From positions 1 through 13,485 of the forward strand of contig JASHSW010000171.1 of the NCBI GenBank assembly GCA_030038595.1: 13,485 nt of DNA, given 5' to 3'. Under the pieces are notes generated by a model. The model worked only from the letters and a program-made list of their open reading frames with translations. It was not told the DNA's origin and made no database searches. A program made the position numbers and the translations under genes. The DNA comes from Methylovirgula sp. (GTDB taxonomy: Bacteria; Pseudomonadota; Alphaproteobacteria; Rhizobiales; Beijerinckiaceae). Each line of letters begins with the position of its first letter. The stretch's first letter is position 1. Positions 1 through 7,900 of the stretch are shown here, one piece after another.

Positions 1-258
1 CCCGCCAACTGCGTCCATTGCCGGCCGTTTCCCGGCGTCCGGACATAAAGCAACTTTTACGGGTATGGCAGCCAGTCCGTCATCCGCATTTCGAAACGAT
101 CCGTACGCACGCGGGAAACCTCCTCGCCAATTGTACCAAGGGCTGCATCGGCGAGTTAATTGCTGCTGAACAATCGGCGCCGCCAGCGTGTCTAGCAAGT
201 ATTTTTCCGCGTTTTATATGGTTACGCCCGGTTCGGCGCCGGTATTATGGAAACAACT

Positions 259-273
259 CGTAGATCTACGTAG
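259..273. repeat. Overlapping palindromes, possible operator
   Basis: Positions 259-270 read CGTAGATCTACG, a perfect 12-bp palindrome. Its right half overlaps a second perfect palindrome, CTACGTAG, at 266-273, so the CGTAG half-site occurs three times in alternating orientation. A TATACT hexamer (279-284, one mismatch to the sigma70 -10 consensus) follows 5 bases later, but no good -35 box lies at the right distance. A dimeric regulator's binding site is possible; this rests on symmetry alone. Confidence 0.35.
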
Positions 274-300
274 GAACTTATACTTATTGAGCTTCTCGTT

Positions 301-319
301 GCGCTGCGAAGCGCAGCGC
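301..319. repeat. 8-bp GC-rich hairpin
   Basis: GCGCTGCG (301-308) and CGCAGCGC (312-319) form a perfect 8-bp stem around an AAG loop. There is no T-run after it on either strand, so it does not look like an intrinsic terminator. It could be a remnant of a palindromic repeat element or a structure in the porin leader transcript. Confidence 0.45.
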
Positions 320-489
320 CACAACGGCGTGCGATCTCGACGGCTTCGGATTTCCCTGGAGGCCGCGGATGCTGACACGAATGCCACACCTGCCATGAAT
401 CTATCCAAGGATGCTTTCTGACAGAGGGATGAAAACGGCTTGCTATCAATCCGTTACGCGCCGTCGGTCGATTTCTAAAAAAATTTTTA

Positions 490-596
490 TGGAGCCGAGG
501 AGAAACCGTCACAAAAGTTAGAACGAGGCTCCCTAACCATGGCTTTGGATGAAAGAGGCCGTGCACGGTCTCACATCCGAATTTCAGGGGGCTCCA
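490..596 (+). promoter_or_regulatory. Porin leader with competing inverted repeats
   Basis: TGGAGCC at 490-496 can pair with two downstream copies of its complement. One is GGCTCC at 527-532 (6 bp). The other is GGCTCCA at 590-596 (7 bp), which overlaps the end of the porin Shine-Dalgarno AGGGGG (586-591) and the spacer before its GTG. The two pairings exclude each other. The first leaves the porin ribosome site free, while the second would cover it. The arrangement looks like a translational switch. That is inference: the arms are short and transcription through 490 is assumed. Confidence 0.3.
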
Positions 597-601
597 AGTG
601 A
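539..601 (+). CDS. Possible 20-codon leader peptide overlapping porin start
   Basis: An ATG at 539 opens a 20-codon frame, MALDERGRARSHIRISGGSK, that ends at TGA 599-601. This overlaps the porin GTG start (598-600) in a GTGA arrangement typical of translational coupling. A weak GAGG (525-528) sits about 10 bases upstream of its ATG. The peptide is basic and has no codon run that would suggest amino-acid attenuation. A 20-codon frame can arise by chance, so the call rests on the exact 4-base overlap with a well-supported downstream start. Ribosomes finishing here would be delivered to the porin start. Confidence 0.3.
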   Translation: MALDERGRARSHIRISGGSK

Positions 602-2322
602 AAGTAACATCGAAGATCAATCGCGGCGTGCCTTTGGCGTTGCGTCGCGACCGCAGCGTGACCCACGCCGGGTGTCGAGGCGGCCGGGTATCGAGGTCGC
701 TCATCGGCGGCGTGGCGATTGCCGCGCTGCTCGCGGGAACCGCGGCTGCCAAGGCCGACGATTCCGACATCGCCCTGCAGATCAAAGAGCTGAAGGCGCA
801 AATCCGTATGTTGGAACGGCGCGTCGATGCGCAACAGCGCACGGTGTCGCGCGTCGTCATCCGGCAAGCGCAAGTACCGGCCTATGAACCGCCCCACCCG
901 TGGGACAAGAAGTTCTACCTCAACGGAATCACGATTACGCCCGGCGGCTTCCTGGCGATGGAAGGCGTGTGGCGTTCGCGCGATCAGGGCGCCGACATCG
1001 GCGACGTCCCGTTTGGCGGCATTCTCCCGTTGAGCAGTTCGCTCGCGCATACGAATGAGCTGCGCCTTACCGCCCGCCAAAGCCGCGTATCTGCGTTGAT
1101 CCAGGGCAACGTCAACCCTGCCACGGTCGTTTCCGGCTACTACGAGATGGACTTCCTCGGCGCCGCCAATTCGGCGAACTCGAACGAGAGCAATTCCTAT
1201 AATCCGCGCATCCGCCACATCTATGCGACGGTGGATTGGAACGACATCGGCTTCCACATCCTCGCCGGCCAGACCTGGTCGCTTGCCACACTGCAGGGCA
1301 AGGGCATCACGCCGCGCAACGAAATCACGCCGCTGACGATTGACGCGCAATACGTCGCGGGTTTCACCTGGACGCGCCAGCCGGGCATTCGCCTCACCAA
1401 GAACTTCGGCGACAGCGTGTGGCTTGCCGCCTCCGCCGAAATGCCGCAGACGGCGGGTATCGCGGGCTGTGGTGCTGTCACTGCCGGAGTCGCGGTCCTG
1501 CCGAGTGGGGTGACGGCACTTTGCAACCAAGCCTCCGGCGGCGGCGGACTCCTGAACTCAACGACAACTTATTCGCTGAACCATATCCCCGACATTATCG
1601 CCAAGGGCGTCTGGGAACCGACCGTCGCCGACCGTCGACTCCACCTTGGCCTGTTCGGCATGTACACCGATCTTTATGACCGGGTCTATCCGGGCGGTGC
1701 GATTGGAGTACCCGGGGGCGTCAACAGGGATACGGCAGGCTGGGGCATCGGCTCCGACGTGATCGTCCCGATCATGCCGAAACTCGTCGATCTCACAGGT
1801 TCGGCGCTTTATGGCCGCGGCATCGGCCGCTATGGCTCCGGCGGGCTGAGCAACGCGACATTTAACCCCGACGGCTCCTTGGATCCGCTGCCCGAAGTCA
1901 TGTTCCTCGGCGGCGTTACGGTGCATGCGACGCCGCAACTCGAGCTTTATGCCAACGGCGGCGGCGAAAAGATCCTCTCGCCGCAATATTTCCCGGGCTA
2001 CGCCGGCTACGGCAACCCGGCCTTCACCGACAACGTTGGTTGCGTCGGCGAGGGGCTGGGTACCTGCACCGGCACTACCAAAGACGTCTGGGAAATCACC
2101 GGAGGCTTCTGGGACAAGATCTATCAGGGCAACTTCGGCTCGGTCCGCTTCGGCCTGCAATATGCGTATATCAAGCGCGACTTCGAGCCGGGTACGCTGG
2201 GTCTGCCCGCCGGTTCTCCGGCGCTTGGCGGCAGCACCGACGAGAACGCGGTCTATGCCTCGTTCCGCTATTATCCGTTCGATCCCCCGGCGGCAGCGCC
2301 GCCGCTGGTGGCGAAATACTGA
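598..2322 (+). CDS. Outer-membrane porin, coiled-coil plus beta-barrel
   Basis: This encodes a 574-residue exported porin. I chose the GTG at 598 because AGGGGG (586-591) lies 6 bases upstream. The price is an unusually long basic N-region (about 34 residues) before the hydrophobic core (35-51) and a probable signal-peptidase site after AKA (residue 53); GTG codons at 628 and 658 are alternatives. After cleavage, residues 56-88 have heptad-like Leu/Ile/Val spacing (IKELKAQIRMLERRV) and look like a short coiled coil, as in periplasm-facing trimeric porins such as DcaP. The rest is barrel-like: Gly- and aromatic-rich alternating strands, motifs such as YNPRIRHIYATVDW and LAGQTWSLATLQGKG, and a last strand ending SFRYYPF followed by a proline-rich tail. 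The role is diffusion or selective uptake of small solutes through the outer membrane; the substrate is unknown. A terminator follows, so it is probably monocistronic. Confidence 0.85.
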   Translation: MKVTSKINRGVPLALRRDRSVTHAGCRGGRVSRSLIGGVAIAALLAGTAAAKADDSDIALQIKELKAQIRMLERRVDAQQRTVSRVVIRQAQVPAYEPPHPWDKKFYLNGITITPGGFLAMEGVWRSRDQGADIGDVPFGGILPLSSSLAHTNELRLTARQSRVSALIQGNVNPATVVSGYYEMDFLGAANSANSNESNSYNPRIRHIYATVDWNDIGFHILAGQTWSLATLQGKGITPRNEITPLTIDAQYVAGFTWTRQPGIRLTKNFGDSVWLAASAEMPQTAGIAGCGAVTAGVAVLPSGVTALCNQASGGGGLLNSTTTYSLNHIPDIIAKGVWEPTVADRRLHLGLFGMYTDLYDRVYPGGAIGVPGGVNRDTAGWGIGSDVIVPIMPKLVDLTGSALYGRGIGRYGSGGLSNATFNPDGSLDPLPEVMFLGGVTVHATPQLELYANGGGEKILSPQYFPGYAGYGNPAFTDNVGCVGEGLGTCTGTTKDVWEITGGFWDKIYQGNFGSVRFGLQYAYIKRDFEPGTLGLPAGSPALGGSTDENAVYASFRYYPFDPPAAAPPLVAKY

Positions 2323-2350
2323 GCGGAGCGCTCGGCACACGTTCTTACAG

Positions 2351-2375
2351 GCGGGCTTCGGCCCGCTTGTTTTTT
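2351..2375 (+). terminator. Intrinsic terminator after porin
   Basis: GCGGGC (2351-2356) and GCCCGC (2361-2366) form a perfect 6-bp stem closed by a TTCG tetraloop, followed by TTGTTTTTT. It lies 28 bases after the porin stop codon, which separates porin transcription from the regulator genes downstream. Confidence 0.9.
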
Positions 2376-2556
2376 GCCTGTCGCGGAAAGCGAAAGATTT
2401 TTCGCCGCCGCAGCCGAATGAGCTTTTTTGCCCAGTTTTGATATATTCTATGGCGAGAAGATCGGCCGATCCAGGGCGGCCGCCGAAACCGGGATTGGAA
2501 GCGGATTCGAAGCGGCCTCCGCCGCGCTGCTCTTCGGCCCGAAGATTGGAAACGCC
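2376..2556 (+). other. Gap before regulator, probable promoter region
   Basis: After the terminator the strand stays AT-rich to about 2450, with a TATATTCTAT block (2442-2451) that could hold a -10 box; no matching -35 box is clear. From about 2455 to 2556 the regulator frame remains open upstream of its chosen GTG. Its only earlier start there is a TTG at 2428 without a ribosome site, and the extra residues would lie before the receiver domain, so I treat this part as leader. Confidence 0.35.
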
Positions 2557-3249
2557 GTGGCTGGTAATTCGCCTCCGCCAATTCTCCTCGTCGAAGACGA
2601 ATTCGACATGGCCCAGGAGATCTCGCTCGCCCTGGAGCGCAAGGGCTATGCGGTGCGGATCGCCGAGACCGAAGCGGAAGTACTCGCCGCCGCGCGCGCC
2701 CATCCGCCTGCGGTGATGATCGTCGACCGTATGCTGCGCGGCACCGACAGTTTGTCGATGATCGAGACGCTGCGCAGCGAAGGCAACCGGGTTCCGATGC
2801 TGGTCATCAGTGCGCTCTCCTCCGTCGATGAGAGGATCCACGGGCTCAAGGCGGGCGGCGACGATTATCTTGTCAAACCGTTCGTCATGGACGAACTCGT
2901 CGCGCGCGTCGAAGCCTTGCGGCGCCGCGTCAGCGACGCCCGCGCCACAAGTTTGAAAGTCGGCCCGCTAAGCATGGACCTCATCGACCGCAGCGTGCGG
3001 CGCGGCGACCGGCTGCTCAGCCTTCTGCCGCGCGAATTCAATCTTCTCGAATATTTCATGCGGCATCCGAACCAGATCATAACCCGCGCGATGCTGCTCG
3101 AAGACGTCTGGCACTACCGCACCTTGCCGCAGACCAACGTCGTCGATGTGCACATCGGCAAGCTGCGGCGCAAAGTCGACGTTCCCGGCGAACCACCGCT
3201 CATCGAAACGGTTCGCTCCGCGGGATTCATGCTGCATGGCGAGAAATAA
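2557..3249 (+). CDS. OmpR-family two-component response regulator
   Basis: This is a 230-residue cytoplasmic DNA-binding regulator. The receiver domain (about 8-122) shows the acidic pair and Glu in VEDE (13-15), the phosphoacceptor Asp57 in MIVDRML, the Ser85 switch residue in LVISALS, and Lys107 in YLVKPF. The C-terminal winged helix (about 133-229) has the family's LLPREFNLLEYFMRHPNQI and VVDVHIGKLRRKVD patterns, the latter being the recognition helix. The GTG at 2557 places the first receiver strand about 8 residues in, as is normal for the family. Its ribosome site is weak (GGA at 2548-2550). The frame stays open upstream to a TTG at 2428, which would add 43 unlike residues. The kinase gene begins inside its 3' end, so the two are translationally coupled. 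Likely targets are the flanking porin or RND operon, by position only. Confidence 0.93.
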   Translation: MAGNSPPPILLVEDEFDMAQEISLALERKGYAVRIAETEAEVLAAARAHPPAVMIVDRMLRGTDSLSMIETLRSEGNRVPMLVISALSSVDERIHGLKAGGDDYLVKPFVMDELVARVEALRRRVSDARATSLKVGPLSMDLIDRSVRRGDRLLSLLPREFNLLEYFMRHPNQIITRAMLLEDVWHYRTLPQTNVVDVHIGKLRRKVDVPGEPPLIETVRSAGFMLHGEK

Positions 3250-4645
3250 CATTTTCCGCTCCGCGGCCTTCCGCGTGGCCGTCGTCTTCGCGCTGGTCGT
3301 CACCGCTTCGACCTCGGCCGTCTTCGGCTTTGTCTATTGGCAGGTTGCCGCCTCCGACACGACGCGGCTGCGCGCCATCCTCGTCGACGAGGCGACAAAA
3401 GCCGCGCTGCAGCCGACCGCGCAGGTGGAACCCGAACTTGCCCGCCGCCTGACAAGCGATTTGCGGCAGATGGAATATGTTGGACTCTTCGATGCCGCGG
3501 GCCGGCATATTTACGGCAACGTCACCGTGCTGCCGCCAATTCGCGTCGACGGCGCGGCGCATCTCGTCGAGATGCGCGGGCCCAATCCCGGCCAGGAAAC
3601 GGAGCCCGTCATCCTCGTCGCCGAGCGCCGTCCCGACGGCGGCGTCTTGCTGCTCGGCCGCAGCCTTTACGAGATCTACGCGCTGCGTCATTGGGTGCTC
3701 CAGGCGCTGGCGATCGGAATCGTACCGACGATTCTTTTGGCGCTGTTGGGCGGCGCCCTGCTGAGTTTGCGCGCCTCGCGCCGCCTGCAGTCCATCCGCC
3801 ACGCAATCGATCGCATCATCCGCGGCAATTTGCAGGAACGGCTTCCGGTTCATCGCAGGCCCGACGACATCGACGAGGTGGTGCGCGGCGTCAATCTGAT
3901 GCTCGACGAGATCATCCGGCTCATGAATCAGGTGAAAACGGTCGGCGACGACATCGCCCATGACCTGCGCACACCGCTTTCCATCATGCGCGCCAGGCTC
4001 GAGCGCGGGCTGGCGAGCGCGGCGGAGAAGGAGCTGCGGGCGGCGAGCCAGCAGGCGCTCGCCGATCTCGACCGGGCGCTAACGACGGTCACCGCCCTCC
4101 TGCGCATCTCCGAGATCGAAAGCGGGCTGCGACGCAGCGCCTTTCAGCGCGTCGATTTGGCGGAAGTCTGCCGCGAGGTGTTCGAGCTTTACGAGCCGGT
4201 TGCCGAAGCCAAATCGATCGCCATCAGCCTCGATGCGCCGGAACCCGTGCCGATGACCGGCGACACCGATCTCTTGCGCGAAGCACTCGCCAATCTTGTG
4301 GACAACGCCATCAAATTCACGTCGGAAGGCGGTGCGGTCTCGATCAGCGCGAGGCCCGAAGGTCCTTGCGTGCGCGTCGCCGACACCGGACCTGGCGTCG
4401 CGGCAAGCGAGCGCCAGATGATCTTCCAGCGCTTCTACCGGTCGGCCGAGCACGGCCGCGTGCCCGGTCACGGTCTGGGCCTGAGCATGGCGGCAACCAT
4501 CGCCGAACTGCATGGGTTTGCGTTGCGGCTCGACGACAATGTCGCGGGCGCGGCCTTCGAAATGGGTCCTGCCGCGAAACTTATGGGCGCCGAGTCGAAA
4601 CTGCCAGAGAAATATGCAGGGTCGCAGACAATGACGTCTGTCTAG
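3236..4645 (+). CDS. Membrane sensor histidine kinase (HAMP, HisKA, HATPase)
   Basis: This 469-residue partner kinase autophosphorylates on His and passes the phosphate to the upstream regulator. Order of parts: membrane helix 1 (about 11-34), a periplasmic sensor of roughly 115 residues with no Cys or obvious metal cluster, membrane helix 2 (about 152-176), HAMP (about 177-229), a dimerisation domain with His242 in IAHDLRTPLS, and the ATPase domain. The ATPase domain shows an N-box around Asn357 (NLVDNAIKF), a G1 box at DTGPG (from Asp383), an F-box (IFQRFYR) and a G2 box (GHGLGL). All catalytic motifs are intact. The ATG at 3236 lies 14 bases before the regulator's stop, a translationally coupled pair. 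The HDLRTPL form of the His box is seen in many OmpR-partner kinases. The stimulus cannot be read from the sequence. Confidence 0.93.
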   Translation: MARNNIFRSAAFRVAVVFALVVTASTSAVFGFVYWQVAASDTTRLRAILVDEATKAALQPTAQVEPELARRLTSDLRQMEYVGLFDAAGRHIYGNVTVLPPIRVDGAAHLVEMRGPNPGQETEPVILVAERRPDGGVLLLGRSLYEIYALRHWVLQALAIGIVPTILLALLGGALLSLRASRRLQSIRHAIDRIIRGNLQERLPVHRRPDDIDEVVRGVNLMLDEIIRLMNQVKTVGDDIAHDLRTPLSIMRARLERGLASAAEKELRAASQQALADLDRALTTVTALLRISEIESGLRRSAFQRVDLAEVCREVFELYEPVAEAKSIAISLDAPEPVPMTGDTDLLREALANLVDNAIKFTSEGGAVSISARPEGPCVRVADTGPGVAASERQMIFQRFYRSAEHGRVPGHGLGLSMAATIAELHGFALRLDDNVAGAAFEMGPAAKLMGAESKLPEKYAGSQTMTSV

Positions 4646-4860
4646 AACGCGGTCAGCAAAGTAGATCCATAATTCGCCCAAATAAGGACTAATGCGCGCC
4701 TTACACGCCGGCGTATTCGGTAACATTAACTTTGCATAGGAATCGGGCAGGACTTTGCGGCGACTTAGACAGAGGCAGCTCAAAGCGAAAATCGAAATTT
4801 TAATTTAGTATCTTCTTTGCTCTGGCCCGGTCTATTTTTCCGGCGACCATGTTTCGGCGG

Positions 4861-4894
4861 CGCACGCGTTTGTGCGTATGCCCGCGAGGGGCAT
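4861..4894 (+). promoter_or_regulatory. Two adjacent hairpins in RND operon leader
   Basis: CGCAC (4861-4865) pairs with GTGCG (4872-4876) around a 6-base loop. Two bases later (4877 is the only base between the stems), ATGCCC (4878-4883) pairs with GGGCAT (4889-4894) around a 5-base loop. They end 90 bases before the permease ATG. No T-run follows. They may be a structured 5' leader or operator half-sites. Confidence 0.35.
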
Positions 4895-4966
4895 CGCCGG
4901 GCCGTTAACGCGTGATCTTCATCTCTGCGCAGGGCGCCCACGCGGCTCGCGACGGAGCGGCGGCGC

Positions 4967-4972
4967 AAGGAG
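4967..4972 (+). promoter_or_regulatory. Ribosome site of RND permease, long spacing
   Basis: AAGGAG is a strong Shine-Dalgarno but sits 12 bases before the ATG at 4985, longer than usual. An in-frame TAG at 4979-4981 rules out any earlier start in this frame, so the ATG is fixed despite the spacing. Confidence 0.6.
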
Positions 4973-4984
4973 TTCTGCTAGTCG

Positions 4985-7900
4985 ATGATCGCCATCGTCA
5001 GGATCGCGCTCCAGCGTCCCTACACGTTCGTCGTGATGGCGATGCTGATCCTCATCTTCGGGGTGATGGCCTGGGTGAAGACGCCGATGGACGTCTTTCC
5101 CGATATCAATATCCCCGTCGTCAGCGTGGTCTGGACCTACAATGGGTTGCCTCCGGACGATATGTCGGGGCGCATCATCTATTACTACGAAAGGACGCTC
5201 AGCTCCGAGGTCAACGACATTCGGCACATGGAATCACAGTCGCTAAACGGCTACGGAATTGTCAAAGTCTTCTTCCAGCCGAACGTCAACATCAACACTG
5301 CGCTCGCACAAGTCACGGCCGCTTCGCAGACCGTTCTCAAGTTCTTGCCTCCGGGCATCACCCCACCCTACGTCCTTTTCTTCAACGCATCGAGCGTGCC
5401 CGTCCTTCAACTCGCAATTTCGAGTACTAAGTTTTCGCAGGCCAAGCTGTTCGATTACGCGCAGAACTTTATCCGGCCGCAGCTTGCGACGGTTGCCGGA
5501 GCGGCCATTCCCTCTCCCTATGGCGGCAAGGTCCGGCAGGTGCAGGTCGATATCAATCAACGAAAATTGCAGGCCTACGGGCTCTCGGCGGAGGACGTCG
5601 TCACCGCGCTCACTCGCCAGAACCTCATCATTCCGATGGGCACGGAGAAGATCGGCCGGTTCGAATATGTTGTCGACATGAACGATGCTCCGCAGGACAT
5701 CGCCGATCTGAATTGGGCGCCGATCAAGTGGGTGGACAACACCATGGTCTACATCGGCGATGTCGCTTTCGTGCATGACAGCAATCCGCCGCAGATCAAC
5801 ATGGTCCGCGTGAACGGCGCCCACGCGGTGCTGATGACCATTCAGAAAGCCGGTTCGGTCTCTACGCTCGATGTGATCGGGGGCGTCAAGGCGCTGCTAC
5901 CGAAAATCCGCGCCTCGCTTCCGCCCGGCATCGACATCAAGGCAGTCGGCGATCAATCCGCCTTCGTGCGCGCCTCGGTCGACAGCGTCCTGCGCGAGGG
6001 TGTGATCGCGGCCGCGCTGACCGGCCTCATGATTCTGATCTTCCTCGGCAGCTGGCGCTCGACAACCATCATCTTAATCTCGATTCCCCTGGCCGTACTC
6101 GGCTCGATTGCGCTGCTCTCGGCGACCGGCGAGACGATCAACGTCATGACACTCGGCGGATTGGCGCTCGCGGTCGGCATTTTGGTCGACGACGGAACGG
6201 TTACGATCGAGAACATCAATTATCACCTCGAGCAAGGCAAGGAGATCGAGCTGGCCATCATGGATGGCGCTCGTCAGATCGTCGTGCCGGCGACGGTATC
6301 GCTACTCTGCATCTGGATTGTCTTCGTGCCGATGTTCGGATTGGGTGGCGTTTCCGGCTTTCTTTTCCGACCGATGGCCAAGGCGGTGGTTTTCGCCCTT
6401 GGGTTCTCCTATCTTCTGTCACGCACGCTGGTGAACACGCTTGCCCGCCATTTGCTGGCCGCGCAGGCGCGCGCGCGCGGAAGAGACGAGCACGAGCCTC
6501 CGCCAAGCCGCAATCCTTTGGTTCGGTTTCAGCGAGGTTTTGAGCATCGCTTCGAGCAAGTTCGCCTCGGCTACAGCAATCTGCTGCGCCTGGCGCTGGG
6601 TCGCGGCTGGGCTTTCATCATCGGCTTCATGGCGGTCGTCCTTGCGTCCTTCAGCCTTGCACCGTTGCTCGGCCAGAACTTTTTTCCTTCCGTGGAATCC
6701 GATCAGATCAGATTGCATGTCAGGGCGCAGGTCGGAACCAGGATTGAAGAGACCGCGGCTCTTTGCGATCACATTGAGGGCGCCATCCGAAAGATCGTTC
6801 CGCCGCACGCGCTCGACAGCATCGTCGACAACATCGGCCTGCCGATCAGCGGCATCAATATGGCCTATGCCAATTCGGGCAGCATCGGCGCAGCCGACGC
6901 GGACATCCTGATCACTTTAGACCCCGGAATGGCGAGTAAAACGAGTGGCTACGTCCAAACGATGCGTGAGAAGTTGCGGCGGCTTTTTCCGGGAACATCG
7001 TTCGCGTTCCTGCCGGCGGATATGGTGAGCCAGATTTTGAATTTCGGCCTGCCGGCGCCGATCGACGTGCAGGTGATCGGAGAAAATCTAGAAGCCGACC
7101 GTGCCTACGCCAACAAGATCTTTCCGAGGATCGCGAGGGTCACGGGTATTGCCGACCCGCGCATCCAACAGGCGTTCAACGTGCCCACGCTCTATGTCGA
7201 TATCAACCGTTCGCTCGCCGGCTCGGTTGGAATTTCGGAGAAAGATGCGGCCTATTCTCTGCAGGACACGCTCGCCAGTAGTTTTCAAACTGCGCCCACC
7301 TTCTGGCTCAATCCAAAAAACGGCGTCTCCTACCCGATCGTGGTCCAAATGCCGCAATATTGGGTCGATACGCTTGGCGACTTGAAGAACGTTCCGGTTA
7401 CCGGCCCCAATACATCTCAGCTCCTGGGCGGCATCGCTACGATCAAGCGCGGCTGGAGCGACGGGGTGGTCTCACACTACAACGTGCAGCCGGTCGTCGA
7501 CATCTATGCCTCGGCGCATGGTCGCGATCTCGGCGGGGTAGCCACCGATATTCAAAATATTCTCAATCGGACCAAGGCTGAAGCCCCGCCTGGATCAACC
7601 GTCGCGCTGCGCGGCCAAGTAAGCACGATGAAAGAAGCTTATGGACAGCTCTTCGCGGGGCTCGCTCTCGCGATTGTGTTCATCTATCTACTGATCGTCG
7701 TCAATTTTCAGTCGTGGCTTGATCCCTTCGTCATTGTCGCGGCTTTGCCGACCGCCCTAGCCGGCATTGTCTGGATCCTATTTTCGAGCTTCACGACATT
7801 GTCGGTTCCGGCGCTCACCGGAGCGATCATGTGCATGGGCGTTGCCACCGCGAACAGCATTCTCGTCGTCAGTTTTGCCCGCGAAAAGCTTGCCGAAGGA

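Larger units (their letters stand above)
1..538. other. Long stretch without a convincing gene
   Basis: No open frame here has a credible start, ribosome binding site and protein-like composition. The two short plus-strand frames (18-263 and 188-421) are rich in Arg and Ser without any recognisable motif, and the minus-strand frames are the same kind of noise. What the stretch does hold is a perfect 12-bp palindrome (259-270), an 8-bp GC-rich hairpin (301-319), and an A7T5 run at 477-488 in front of the porin leader. It is visibly less GC-rich than the coding DNA that follows. It probably contains the porin promoter, but I cannot assign -35 and -10 boxes with confidence. Confidence 0.6.
4646..4984 (+). 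promoter_or_regulatory. 339-base gap upstream of RND operon
   Basis: No gene is visible. The gap starts with mixed sequence including a short direct repeat TAACATTAACTT (4721-4732), then has an AT-rich block around 4787-4815 with the small inverted repeat AAAAT/ATTTT (4789-4802), where a promoter would best fit. Further down are two adjacent hairpins (4861-4894). I see no convincing -35/-10 pair and no intrinsic terminator after the kinase, so read-through from the two-component genes into the pump operon cannot be excluded. Confidence 0.4.

Noticed and set aside
18..421. Two short plus-strand frames in the left end that might be small genes
   Set aside because: No ribosome site, no motif, Arg/Ser-rich composition and overlap with palindromic structure; nothing supports translation.
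571..1530. A 319-residue minus-strand open frame opposite the porin
   Set aside because: Arg-, Asp- and Gly-rich antisense of a GC-rich gene; no ribosome site or motif, and it overlaps a well-supported porin.
2428..2556. TTG start giving the response regulator a 43-residue N-terminal extension
   Set aside because: No ribosome site, an AT-rich promoter-like stretch overlaps it, and the receiver fold needs only about 8 residues before its first strand.
1558..2841. A 427-residue minus-strand open frame across the porin end and regulator start
   Set aside because: It runs through the intrinsic terminator and two real plus-strand genes; composition is that of a GC-rich antisense frame.
4824..4903. 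GGCCCGG / CCGGGCC inverted repeat spanning the RND leader
   Set aside because: Arms are only 7 bp and 66 bases apart in GC-rich DNA; expected by chance.
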